Shown: piece after piece, positions 10,187 to 21,231 of the stretch
How the letters are laid out: each line of letters opens with the position of its first letter
Position numbering within the stretch: position 1 is the stretch's first letter
NCBI GenBank assembly: GCA_003290165.1
Contig: QNQO01006239.1
Span: forward strand, 62,001 to 126,000
Direction: 5' to 3'
Source: Berberis thunbergii
Lineage: Eukaryota; Streptophyta; Magnoliopsida; Ranunculales; Berberidaceae
DNA length: 64,000 nt
Position numbers and translations under genes: made by a program
The notes under the pieces: model-generated
The model's database searches: none
Told to the model about the DNA's origin: nothing
What the model saw: only the letters and a program-made list of their open reading frames with translations

Positions 10187-12124
10187 TGATGCGGATTTAA
10201 CTAACCTAAATTAATGGGTTAATTTAACCCACTTGTAATAACCGCAAGTGCACGGTGCCTAACTGGTAGACAACGGCAAGTACGAGTCGATCCCACGAAG
10301 AAGGTGGATGCAATTGAATTTTAGAATTTAATTAAACTAATTTATAGGAAATGGGGTTACAACATTTTTAAATCTAAACTAAAAATAAATTAAAAATAAG
10401 AAAACTAAGAAAAATAAAAGATAGATGAAATGGATTTTTGTGGGCTTGGACTCACAATTTAGTTAGCAAAATTATTTAAATCTAAATTACTGAATTTAAA
10501 AACGAGAAGCGTTAGGGATGAGAATCCCTTGCTTACACCGAATATGTGATCGTTAAAATCCAATTAATCTTATACCATGTTTCTATCAAACATTAATAAA
10601 TTATTTCAAGCAAATACGCTCTTACAAAGTATTAAATGTCTTTTTAGGGCACACTTAATCAAAGTTTAAGCTTAATATTTTTAGCACATGCTTTGAAAAT
10701 ATTGATAAAGGGTAATTCTAACTACCAAACATATCAAGTTTAATTTCTCGAACATGCAAGGTGAAAGCAAATTATCAAAAATTCAGAAATAACTTGTAAT
10801 TAACAATTGAGCACACAATTCAGTAAAATAAATCAAAATAACTTATACAACCCATTTAGTTTATCACAAGCTCGATGTGGTGGCACACAGCAGATCAACA
10901 GGTGGTTGTGCACGAATCCCGAGGAAACAGTCCCAAAACGCTCTGTGGTGGTACAGAGCAAAACCGGGGGTGTGAATAGCCAAAAACAGAATTTGACCCA
11001 TTCCCGCCTGTGCTACAGTACTGCTACAGTACTACTACAGTGCCGAGCTTCTTCTCCAGCGAGACAGCGCGGTTCTCGACCTCGTTCTCGCTCCTCGCGA
11101 CCGTCCTCGACCTCAAATCGATTCTAGAACCTGCAAAAGACGAGAAAAGGTGAGGAAATACTAAGAAAACAGAGAAAAACAGAGAAAATAGATGAGGAAC
11201 ATGAGCTCCCTGTTTCGCGATAAGAATTCTGTTCGCGAGGAGGAGGCGGTGGTTCTCGGTCGTGGTGGTGACGGTGGTCGCAAGAGAGGGATGCGGGACA
11301 GAGCTCGAGATGAAGAGAGGCCGAGAGAGGAGGAGAACAGGCTCTGTCGCGAGGCGAAACAGAGTCGCGGTGCGGCTCTGTTTCGCGGCGTGGTTGCGGT
11401 GGTTCTGTCGCAGCTTTTCGTGGTCTGTTGTGGTGGTGGGACTCGTGCGGAGATGGTGGCGGTTGTGTGGACAGGGGAGAGGAGCAGAGAGTGGTGGTGG
11501 AGTGAAAATTGGACGTGAAACAGGGTTGTCACGCCCCCATTTCACGGTGGTGACGGTGGCGGAGCTCGGTGGTGGCGATGGCGAGGTGACTGTGTGCTGA
11601 GTGAGTGGAGTGATTGAGAGATGGATGAGTGGTGAGGGTGATTGTGAATCACCTTTGAGAGAGGAGCTCCTTTGAGGAAATCTCCATTGAGGAAGAGGTT
11701 TTGATTTCTAATTCTCCTATTTTCCCTTCTCTTCCTCCTCTCCTCATTCTTACCCTATCCTCCTCTATTTATAAAGAATAATCAAGATGAATAGGGATGG
11801 AATGAAGGAATGATTCAACAATGAGGGTAGGAGAAGGATTAGGTTTGGGTTTGGTTTTAGGGTATGAATTGGTTTTAGGGTATGAATTAGGTTTCGGGTT
11901 TAGGGTATGAATTAGGTTTAGGTTTAGGTTTTGTGATTGCTTTATACCACCATTGGAATCGACTAATTGTCGTTCCTTAACTTCCCGCTTTAATTTGATT
12001 TCATCGTTTACGCTCAAATTCCTACAAAGATATGAAAACGAAATAATTACTATAAAACATAATAATCGAAACACTAACATGTATTAATTAAGGGGTATAT
12101 TATGAAATAATTATGTGACTATCA
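10187..12124 (-). repeat. 3' LTR of element C
   Basis: 1938 bp. It contains a GC-rich segment (11040-11600) that produces spurious open frames on both strands and a TATA box on the minus strand (TATAAATAGAGGA, about 11762-11774). It also has a degenerate telomere-like tract (11835-11935). Its first bases on the minus strand supply the stop codon of the internal ORF. Confidence 0.92.
11762..11774 (-). promoter_or_regulatory. LTR TATA box of element C (3' copy)
   Basis: TATAAATAGAGGA on the minus strand, a strong plant TATA match. The equivalent in the 5' LTR, which would drive transcription of the element, is at about 16082-16094. Confidence 0.6.
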
Positions 12125-13042
12125 GAAAGTAGCCTTAGTAAATGGGAATGTGATGCAAGTAGATGAGGTGATGGATATATCAGATGGTACAGGCTCATCA
12201 CATGAATCATATAGAGATATTGGTCTAGACAACTCATCACCTGAAAATGCATACCTGAGGGTGTCAGGTAATTGTTTAAGGTCAAGCTCAGGTGGCTCAA
12301 CTGATGGGACTAGTTTTGACTCACTGAGTGGAAGAGGCTTCACTTTAGACTTCCATTTACAACTAGGATCCACAATAGGAACTGAGTCAAGCAAATCATT
12401 GACTTCATCAACATCAAAGTCTAAATTAAATTGAGTCAAACAAACCTCTAAACAGTCAAGGGGAGACTCTAAAAAATGTTCACAGTTTGATTCGATGCAT
12501 GAGTCACTAGGGAGGCATGAGTCAACACAGGAAGGAGATGTCTGTAGTGTCTCAGAATCGACAGGTTCATCAATAAATGAATCACTAGGGAATTTTTCTG
12601 ACTCTATCTCAGGAAGTGACTCAGCTATCTGACTCAAAGTCATCTCAAGTTTCATGATAGCTTGAGCATTTTGTTGAGAATTAGCTATCAATTCTGTGAT
12701 GTCCTGAGAGTTTTGTGCTCTAAGTTCGGTGATAGCCTGAGAGTTTTGTTCGAGTATAGTTCTTGTTCGCTGCATGACACGAGTTAAGGCGTCCTCTAAA
12801 CTAGATGTGTTAGAAGGATGAACAACTCGATGAAATTGAGACTCAATATCAGGAATGAAAGCTTGAGGAGTCTGATGAGTGTCTAGAGGGCCTTCATGGT
12901 ACTGACCATGAGCCCATGAGAAGTCAGAATGATAAGCGACACCTGGATAATAATCTAAATATGGATCATACTCAGGTCGTCTCATGTCATAAAATGAATT
13001 GACTTGCTCGGAAAAATAGGCTGGATAATCCCTTGTGTTCAT
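12122..13042 (-). CDS. Element C ORF: gag C-terminus joined to the PR-RT linker, no enzyme domains
   Basis: An uninterrupted 306-codon frame from ATG at 13042. Residues ~1-65 are rich in Tyr/Pro/Asp (YPAYFSEQVNSF). Residues ~75-140 form a Gln-rich predicted coiled coil (SLEDALTRVMQRT, repeated ELRAQNSQ and AQAIMKLEMTLSQIAE). The same arrangement follows the zinc knuckle in Athila-type Gag. Near residues 255-270 comes LDLKQLPDTLRYAF, which closely resembles the linker that lies just upstream of reverse transcriptase in Athila polyproteins. Protease and RT are therefore missing, as if by internal deletion. The TGA stop consists of the first three bases of the 3' LTR. A homologous but frame-broken copy is in element B (21232-21981). 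Function unknown; a Gag-like accessory is possible. Confidence 0.7.
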   Translation of the reverse strand: MNTRDYPAYFSEQVNSFYDMRRPEYDPYLDYYPGVAYHSDFSWAHGQYHEGPLDTHQTPQAFIPDIESQFHRVVHPSNTSSLEDALTRVMQRTRTILEQNSQAITELRAQNSQDITELIANSQQNAQAIMKLEMTLSQIAESLPEIESEKFPSDSFIDEPVDSETLQTSPSCVDSCLPSDSCIESNCEHFLESPLDCLEVCLTQFNLDFDVDEVNDLLDSVPIVDPSCKWKSKVKPLPLSESKLVPSVEPPELDLKQLPDTLRYAFSGDELSRPISLYDSCDEPVPSDISITSSTCITFPFTKATF

Positions 13043-14479
13043 TTTTTTTTGAAAGCACTAACTCTAAAAATATACACAGGCTCACATGCAATCAACAACC
13101 AATAAATGCACAAGAAACATGCCTCCCTAAGCAATCAATGTTTTTGAGATCAATTATCTTTTTATATTTGGGGGACAATTATTTCTTATGTAATCTTTAT
13201 GATTTTTATATTTGGGGGACAATTATTTCTTATGTAATCTTTATGACACAGCAATGGGTGCTACAAGTTGATCCTAAGAGTGTGCACTTTACACCGCAAA
13301 GTTCAAAATCAGTAAGCTAGAGTTTTGTTTCAAAGAAACCGGATTATCACACAAGAGAAGGAGGTCACAATGGTCTAATTAAGTACTTCCTTGTGCTACC
13401 GCTCTGTAAGCCAATATATGTGATGTTAAATGCACACTTGAGGCTTGTGTTCCTAACCAAAAACTGTTGGTTACACCAATTCTTCTTGTGGATCGTAGCT
13501 TACTTATGACTCGGCGTACCGGGTGAATTACCCTTGTGGTAGTGGCCTCTCGGAGTTCATTGAATGATTAAACCCATCGTCACTTTTAGCTTTGGTCAAC
13601 ACAAAAATTATTGGATTCACCTTGGTCTTGGTTGTCCTATGAACACCATACCTAAAATATGCTCTATCTAACTTGCTAATTGATTTTAATTATGTTAGGC
13701 TATTGGTTGCACACAGCTGGAGTGATGAGGTGGGGATATCAAGTCCCACCAGTTTCTATTTATAAGCTGGGTCTGCTTATTATGAATTACTAAAGTTTAG
13801 CATCCACAATTACAAAAATTAAACAACCAATCACACAATTTCAAACAATTACACCAAGCACCCTGGTCGCTAATACATTGCGTGTGATAGAAATACTTAC
13901 AGTGTGCGTATTCCGTTCTGCACAAAAAGTTAGCACAATTAAAAAAAATCCGACTTCTTTTTATATATTTCAATCAGCACACAAGCAAATGCAAATAAAT
14001 TTACTGGTCTTGGTCTTAGAAGTCGGATTTCTAAATCACAAGAAATTATTGGGTACAATTAAAATTGTTTCCCTAAAATTTCTTATGACTTAGAAAATTT
14101 TGGGTTTTTTTTTTTTTTTTTTAGTGATTAAACAAAATGAAAAATAGTAAAGTTCTCAAAAATTATTACACCCCACACTCGTAAAACGAGGTGAAAATAA
14201 AATTACAACTCTCCTCACAAAATAAAAAAAATAATACTAAAAAAACTTTGCTTGATGTTTGCACGATCGTCCAATTTTCTCGAGAAGCGTGTAATCTGCA
14301 AAATCAAACACAAAATGAATGTAAAAAGAACAAAATAAAAATAAAATTATTTTTTTTTTGTTTTTTTATAATTTTAAGTTTTTACTTTAAATTTTTTTTT
14401 TTGAATATTTCTGATTTTTTTTTTGAATTTTTTTTTTATAATTAGTGAAAATAAATCTTAAATTCAATTATAATGCTAC
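13043..14479 (-). other. Leader of element C, non-coding
   Basis: No gene is supported. There is a ~50-base tandem duplication at 13157-13245 (TTTTTATATTTGGGGGACAA twice), a poly-T tract at 14107-14122 and long T-rich runs at 14349-14440. The short frames here are low-complexity. Confidence 0.5.
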
Positions 14480-14505
14480 CTTCCTCGGCAAAGGCGCCAA
14501 AAACT
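14480..14505 (-). other. Primer-binding site of element C
   Basis: On the minus strand, TGGCGCCTTTGCCGAGGAAG follows the 5' LTR end. This matches the 3' end of plant tRNA-Asp, the usual primer for Athila-type elements, and it fixes the orientation. Confidence 0.8.
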
Positions 14506-16451
14506 TGATGCAGATTTAACTAACCTAAATTAATGGGTTAATTTAACCCACTTGTAATAACCGCAAGTGCACGGTGCCTAACTGGTAGACAACGACAAGT
14601 ACGAGTCGATCCCACGAAGAAGGTGGATGCAATTGAATTTTAGAATTTAATTAAACTAATTTATAGGAAATGGGGTTACAACATTTTTAAATCTAAACTA
14701 AAAATAAATTAAAAATAAGAAAACTAAGAAAAATAAAAGATAGATGAAATGAATTTTTGTGGGCTTGGACTCGCAATTTAGTTAGCAAAATTCAGTAATT
14801 TAGATTTAGTTAACATAAAAACGAGAAGCGTTAGGGATGAGAATCCCTTGCTTACACCGAATATGTGATCGTTAAAATCCAATTAATCTTATACCATGTT
14901 TCCATCAAACATTAACAAATTATTTCAAGCAAATACGCTCTTACAAAGTATTAAATGTCTTTTTAGGGCACACTTAATCAAAATTTAAGCTTAATATTTT
15001 TATCACATGCTTTGAAAATATTGATAAAGGGTAATTCTAACTACCAAACATATCAAGTTTAATTTCTCGAACATGCAAGGTGAAAGCAAATTATCAAAAA
15101 TTCAGAAATAACTTGTAATTAACAATTGAGCAAACAATTCAGTAAAATAAATCAAAATAACTTATACAACCCATTTAGTTTATCACAAGCTCGATGTGGT
15201 GGCACTCAACAGATCAGCAGGTGGTTGTGCACGAATCCCGAGGAAATGATCCCAAAATGCTCTGTGGTGGTACAGAGCAAAATCGGGGGTGTGAATAGCC
15301 AAAAACAGAATTCGACTATTTCTCCCGCCCTGCTACAGTACTGCTACAGTACCCACGCAGAGGTCGTCTTCTCCAGCGCGACAGCGGCTCTCGCGGCCTC
15401 GTTCTCGCTCCTCGCGGCCTCGTTCTCGCTCCTCGCGGCCTCCCTCGTCCTCAAAACGATCCTAGAACCTACAAAGACGAGCAAACAGTGAAAATAAGCC
15501 AAGAAAACAGCAACAAAAACCGAAGAGAAATCGGGAAGAGATTCCCTGTTTTCGCTCCCTGTTTCAGTCGGTTGCGAGCTCTGTCGCGCGGTGGTGGTTG
15601 CGGTGCTTGGTCGGGTCGTGAGAGGAGGAACTCGAGATGAAGAGAGGCCGAGAGAGGGGAGGAGCAAGCTCTGTCGCGAGACGAAACAGAGTCGCGGTGC
15701 GGCTCTGTTTCGCGGCGAGGTTGGTGGCTCTATCGATGAATTTCTTGGCCTGTTGTGGTGGTGGGACTCGTGCGGAGGTGGTGGTGGTTGTGTGGACAGG
15801 GGAGAGGAGCAGAGAGTGGCGGTGGAGTGAAAATTGGACGTGAAACAGGGTTGTCACGCCCCCGTTTCATGGTGGTGACGGTGGCGGAGCTCGGTGGTGG
15901 CGATGGCGAGGTGACTGTGTGCTGAGTGAGTGGAGTGAGAGATGGATGAGTGGTGAGGGTGATTGTGAATCACCTTTGAGAGAGGAGCTCCTTTGAGTAA
16001 ATCTCCATTGAGGAAGAGGTTTTGATTTCTAATTCTCCTCTTTTCCCTTCTCTTCCTCCTTTCCTCATTCTTACCCTATCCTCCTCTATTTATAAAGAAT
16101 AATCAAGATGAATAGGGATGGAATGAGGGAATGATTCAACAATGAGGGTAGGAGAAGGATTAGGTTTGGGTTGGGTTTTAGGGTATGAATTGGTTTTTGG
16201 GTATGAATTAGGTTTCGGGTTTAGGGTATGAATTAGGTTTAGGTTTAGGTTTAGGTTTTGTGATTGCTTTATACCACCATTGGAATCGACTAATTGTCGT
16301 TCCTTAACTTCCCGCTTTAATCTGATTTCATCGTTTACGCTCAAATTCCTTCAAAGATATGAAAACGAAATAATTACTATAAAATATAATAATCGAAACA
16401 CTAACATGTATTAATTAAGGGGTATATTATGTAATAATTATGTGACTATCA
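14506..16451 (-). repeat. 5' LTR of element C
   Basis: 1946 bp, nearly identical to the 3' copy. Differences include a small inverted segment at 14790-14817 relative to 10471-10497, and a 21-bp unit (CTCGCGGCCTCGTTCTCGCTC-like) repeated in tandem at about 15391-15440. TATAAATAGAGGA at about 16082-16094 on the minus strand is the likely promoter. Confidence 0.92.
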
Positions 16452-16456
16452 GCTGA

Positions 16457-17013
16457 CAATGTAGACTTGCCGCACCCGCTTGTACCGCACAACAACATTG
16501 TCACAGATTCCTTCTTTTCTCGGATTCTAAAAATGAGGAAATAAAGAATTTCAGAAGCAAATAGGAAACAAATAAAGCCATTAGAATGGTTTCATGGTTA
16601 TGACATGCAACTGCTCGTCTTCATCTGTTCATGGTTATGCTCAAACATAACAAAAGAAAACTAACTTATATGATCTCTATTTAAACATAACAAAAGAAAA
16701 GATGTTTACACTATAAGTACAAAAAAATAAAATAAATAACAGATTCAAACTAGCTTATATGATCTCTATTTAAACATAATTTTTTAGCTTATATGACATA
16801 ACAAGAATTATTTGCTTCCTTGCATAAAATTTAAAAGAAAAGGAACCAAAGAAACAAGAAGCTAGAAAGAGCTGCTTGCTACAACAAGCAAACTGATCAA
16901 GTTAGACTACCACGTTTAATTACATGAATAGAAACTTAAGTAGCATCATAATTAGTAGAAAATTAATTAAGGAGAAGATGATCATAAATGATGGAAAATT
17001 ATCTTCTCCTAGA
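16457..17013. other. CACTA D cargo DNA downstream of the SRS gene
   Basis: AT-rich. No exon is recognised. Its last part is likely the 3' untranslated region of the SRS gene, which ends at 17014 on the minus strand. A block around GCTTATATGATCTCTATTTAAACATAA occurs twice (16660-16700, 16750-16790). Confidence 0.4.
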
Positions 17014-18291
17014 TCAATTTATTGGGTTACCATAGGGAGGTGCAGCAACTCCTCCAAGCAATCCACCACCAGAGGCTGCAACATAGACATCAGATGTATC
17101 AATAACTGGAGATGAAGAAGAAGGCACATTTCTTCCATTGACATTGACACCACCATTACGACCTCCTCCCAAATGCAAATCAGATATATTTGGAAACCCT
17201 TCTCTCCCTTCAATCCCTTGATCATAAAGAAAACCTTTAAACACATGCCCACCAATCTTCACTACTGCTTGGTATGCATACTCATCTTCTCCATCGTCAA
17301 TGGCTGTCACTCGCACATACTTGAACACTGCCGGTGCTCGCACTTGCCCTGGCAATGTCTCTTTAAAACTTGCATCTGTACATACAAAACAAACATCCAT
17401 AAGATCACAAAAGAGAGAAAACCATTCAACATGTATATACATATGGAAAAATATGAACAAGAGAATATAGTACATCCCATTGTTCAACTTGTCCTGATCC
17501 ATAGATCATAACAAGAAAATCCATTAAAACTTCTTTCATGTATACATTTATAACAAGAGAAACCCATTTCAACTTCTATTGATATACAAGACTTGCATCA
17601 AAAGAGAAATCTATTTCAACTTATTTTGACCCTATAAGACTACATCAAAAGAAAAAACCATTTCAACTTCTTGTGACCTATAGTACTAATTTGGATTTTT
17701 CATGTATAAGATGTGAACAACAACAGAAAACACTCATTTGAACTTCTTTGAATAAAAAAGAGAGATACCCATTGATCTACAAGATCATAGGAGAGATGCC
17801 CACTGAAATGTTTTTAGAATTTGATAAAATCACAAATAAAAAAATAAAAAAAACACCATTTGAAGTGTTTTGATCTATGAAATCACAACCAATAAAGAGC
17901 TAGAGAAGAATCTTAACATACCTTGGTGGCTAGAGCTAGTATCTAAGCTTCTAGGGGGAGTAGTATTAGAAGTTGAAGTATGTGAATTTGTAGTCTGAGA
18001 CAGTTTAGGTTTCTTGACAGCTGAAGAAGACCCAGAAGAACCAGCAGCAGCAGTGGTGGTAGTACATAGCTGACGTTCACGATGCCGAGCCGCAAGGACC
18101 CACGTGTTTTTCACGTGAGTAGCACAATCAAACCCACAGCTCTTACAGCAAGTCCTACATCTCCTATGAGTACAATCCTTCTTTGCTTGGTTCCCGCAAT
18201 CTTTGCATGTCATCACTGCTATTTGCACCACCACTCCTCCTTTAGTAACACCACCACCACCAACCCCAACCCCACCAGTTAGAAAATTCAT
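17014..18291 (-). CDS. SRS: SHI-related (SRS/LRP1-type) transcription factor, two exons, carried in CACTA D
   Basis: SRS proteins are plant-specific zinc-finger regulators of auxin synthesis and organ development, acting in the nucleus. Exon 1 is 18291-17922 and exon 2 is 17375-17014 (minus). The donor is GTATGT and the acceptor GTACAG, and the frame is kept across the junction. The spliced frame is 243 codons without a stop. Residues ~31-60 hold the RING-like Cys/His motif ([17 protein letters not shown]). After it come [16 protein letters not shown] and, in exon 2, the IGGH-type domain ([16 protein letters not shown]). The N-terminus before the zinc motif (~30 residues, Gly/Val-rich) is shorter than in many relatives, so the true start may have been lost in capture or lie in an upstream exon. 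No premature stop or frameshift is visible, unlike the other captured pieces. Whether it is expressed is unknown. Confidence 0.85.
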
Positions 18292-18360
18292 AGAAGTGGC
18301 TGTGTGATCAAACCATAACAATAGAAAACTGGATAGGATAGTATGCCTGCAAAACCACAA

Positions 18361-19289
18361 TGCTGCTGAACAAGTGGTGGGTCTAACTGAGTTTGCAAAG
18401 GAGAGACCCCATTATCATTACCTACCCTAGCATTATGCTCATCATTCACTTCACCAGAGGACATGGCAACAGATTGTGGCTCCTTGCAAACATAAAATGA
18501 ACATTCAGGGATGAAGTTTCAAAAGGTTCAATTTACAAACATGATATCAGTAAAACATTTCCTGTATGAAATAATGTTCTAACCTCCTTTCTTTCTTAGC
18601 TCCACAATCTGTTCTTCTAACCTCCTTTGGGCTCTTAAATAATGTTCCTGCATGAAAATTTTTAAAGATAGTCATAGCCCAAACAAAACGAAGTACATAA
18701 AACAAATAAAACAAGAAAATAAACAATCCTCACATAATCAGGTGTATGATTGACACAAGTGCATTGTCTGCAAGACAGAGGGTCCATATTGTTTTGTTTT
18801 GACTCCGGTAATTTGTTAATTTTATCAGAATCCGAGTTCTCCAATTCTGTGACCTGCTTAAAAGGTTAAAATTGATCGCTTATGTCATCATCATCCTGTA
18901 CAAATTAATCCGAAGTGGAAAAAAGAAATAACAAATACTCACTGAAACAGGAGTGGACTGTCTGCAAGACAGAAGCACCATATTGTTTTGTTTTGTCTCA
19001 AATATTTTGTTAATTGTACCAGATTCCGAGTCCTCCAATTCTATGACCTGCATAGAAGGTTCAACTTGATCTTTTGTGTCATCATCCTAAGAATTAACCC
19101 GATCACATGTTACTAAACTAACAAAGTATAGAACCATCAAAAACATAGAAAACAAATAAACTCACATTAGCAGGTGTATAACTTGTAATCGAGCGCTGTG
19201 ATGTTGACACTGAGCATTCTGATGTTGATGCAACCTCCACAATGTCATTTTGCATCTTCGATAAGTCAATGATTATATCAGTTGTTGAT

Positions 19290-19290
<1 letters not shown>
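18361..19290 (-). pseudogene. Unassigned exon-like segments with duplicated exons in CACTA D
   Basis: On the minus strand, three exon-like blocks end in similar ways before GTGAG/TGAG donors (TPAN at ~19160, TPVS at ~18945, TPDY at ~18735). The latter two share LEDSESGTINK / LENSDSDKINK and KQNNM(V/D)LLSCRQ-like sequence, a ~220-bp tandem duplication including the preceding CAG. Further segments at 18660-18595 (EHYLRAQRRLEEQIVELRKK) and 18485-18365 (MSSGEVNDEHNAR) follow. The short coiled-coil segment is compatible with a TNPA/TNP1-like CACTA protein, but I do not recognise it with confidence. It may instead be further captured host sequence. Confidence 0.4.
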
Positions 19291-19452
<162 letters not shown>

Positions 19453-19589
19453 CTACATTGATTCTTTATTTAGGGGAAGCTAGACCAATATCTTTGAGAC
19501 AAAATTCATGATCACCATGCGTCAAGTAAAAGCAATGCTAGTATCTGGAAAGCCACTTACACACACCTATTTCAACACTTTCACTCCCA

Positions 19590-20638
19590 GAAAACAGGTA
19601 CCATCCATAGAATGATTCTTGGTAGTACTGCGCCTCTTCTTCACAGCCTCTGCAGCAATGTCCTGCAAACATCACAAGTTCAATCCAATTACATAAATTA
19701 AACAAAAATAAAATGCCACATAAAAAATGATTTTCAACTTGAATAGGTGATAACTATAAGAGATAAACACCTTCTTATGTTGCTTTCTGTACATGGCAGT
19801 CCATGTAAGCTTCGATGGCTTGAGTCGGTTGTGGAAGTACCTATTGCATTTTGAGTTTGCAAAGAGTAAAACCTACATTTATGAAATTGTTTAGAGTTTC
19901 ATATTGTTATGATGCGAACATATTAGAAAACTACATCAGTATTGTATTGGGAAACAAATAGTTCATATGGTACCCGTGAATCGGATCGAATAAATCTTAT
20001 ACCCTTTCCAGGGTAAATCTTTTGACCACTAAAACGGCAGAGTTCAGTTCTGAAGAACAGACAATAAAAATCATTCAATTCAAAACTTTCTGAAAGTTGC
20101 AATCATAAACAAGAGATAAGTACACCATATCTCACACACAAAATTTTATATGGTATGCTCATATAACAAAATATTTGACATTCCCGCGATACATAATGTA
20201 CACATAGTTTCAAGTCCTACACATCAAGTGCATACATAATGTACTTGCAATAAAACAAGTCCTTTGGTTGACCCTACTAGTTTCCGTGGGACAACAATCT
20301 CAGAAAACTAAGATATACATTCTCGAAACAGAACACATAAATCTCAAAAAACAAGTCATATACCCAATCAAAATGAACCCCTAACATCCAATCAGATCTA
20401 ACAAGCCAAAACCCATGAAAAATAACGAATACCCATTACGAACAATTATGATTTTTCAACCCCCACTTCAGTATAAAACGATTTCATTCAACTCTACATA
20501 TCAAATCAGATTAGAAACTAGATGATAAATGTTAAAACCAACTATAAAACAGAAATCTAACACAACAAAAAGAGAACAGTGAGAGATAGAAGGAAAAACC
20601 CATATCAAGAATCGAAAATGAACTCACTTGAGAACCAT
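19590..20638 (-). pseudogene. RPL24: Captured ribosomal protein L24 gene, 5' four exons
   Basis: eL24 is a large-subunit ribosomal protein of ~160 residues. On the minus strand, exon 1 (20638-20628) gives MVLK with its last base in exon 2. Exon 2 (20049-19974) encodes [20 protein letters not shown]. Exon 3 (19872-19771) encodes [17 protein letters not shown]. Exon 4 starts at 19662 with DIAAEAVKKRR and loses similarity after about 19617. All exon junctions have GT/AG borders and keep the frame. The C-terminal half is missing, so it is a truncated capture that retains its own start codon and upstream DNA. Confidence 0.92.
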
Positions 20639-21019
20639 TGTGGCTAATCTTCTCTTCTCCTCTACAGTACTGGATTGAAATCACTTGCAATCTTCCATTA
20701 ACTCTCTTTGAAGCTCTCTCAAGCTCCTCGATCTCTCCTCTGCGCCAAACCAGAGGTCGCAAACTCTAAACTGCGCAAATCTCTCTCTTTTTCGCAAACT
20801 CTAATCGCGCAAATCTCTCTCTCTTTTTCACAAACCCTAAAAGAGAGAGAGAGAGAGGTCACAAACTGAGTGATTCAAACCTCTTTCGCAAACCTAAATC
20901 AGTGCCAAATTCGTTTTTCCCCAATTTTTTTCGCCAAAGCGCGAAACCCATTTTCGAGAGCGCGAAACTCCACTCTCCAAATCACTCGGCAGAGCGCGGC
21001 GCACGTGCAAAACTATTTT
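20639..21019 (-). promoter_or_regulatory. Probable 5' untranslated/promoter DNA of the captured RPL24
   Basis: Immediately upstream (minus) of the RPL24 ATG lies CT/GA-rich sequence with repeated CTCTCTCTTTTTC and AAACCCTAA words. Pyrimidine/purine tracts and telo-box-like AAACCCTAA are typical of plant ribosomal-protein gene promoters. If captured intact it could start transcripts that run through the rest of the D cargo. Promoter function is inferred. Confidence 0.5.
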
Positions 21020-21205
21020 GTTTAGCAACGGTTTTTGGCCGTTGCTAATTATAGCCACGATTTTTGGTCGTGGCTAATGCACCCACGGTTTAGAGTCGTT
21101 GCCAGTTATTTTTATAGCCACAGTTTTAGGCCGTTTGCCACGCTATCCACGGTTTTTGGCCGTGGCAAATAAACCAATGGTTTAGAGCCGTGGCCATCTC
21201 AGTGT
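21020..21205. repeat. Subterminal repeats, right end of CACTA D
   Basis: Repeated GCCACGG(T)TTTTGGCCGTGGC-like units, in phase with those at 5541-5890, lie just inside the terminal repeat. They confirm that the two ends belong to one element. Confidence 0.85.
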
Positions 21206-21231
21206 AGCTAAACAGGCCTTTTGGTGTAGTG

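Larger units (their letters stand above)
10187..16451 (-). mobile_element. Element C: 6.3-kb pol-less LTR retroelement
   Basis: The LTRs at 10187-12124 and 14506-16451 run from TGATGC(G/A)GATTTAAC to GTGACTATCA. GCTGA flanks the element at 10182-10186 and 16452-16456. The primer site right of the internal region and the homology to element B's LTR show it reads on the minus strand. The internal region is only ~2.4 kb, with a single 306-codon ORF of gag/linker type and no enzyme domain. The LTRs are nearly identical (about 1 difference in 120 bases in one stretch), so it is the youngest LTR insertion here. It is the same family as element B, nested inside CACTA D, which is nested inside B. Confidence 0.93.

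Noticed and set aside
11024..11600. Overlapping open frames of 100-170 codons on both strands
   Set aside because: They lie in the GC-rich part of the element C LTR and recur in the other LTR copy. Arg/Ser/Thr-rich low complexity, no domain.
15126..15857. Open frames matching those at 10807-11545
   Set aside because: Same LTR sequence, second copy. Not host genes.
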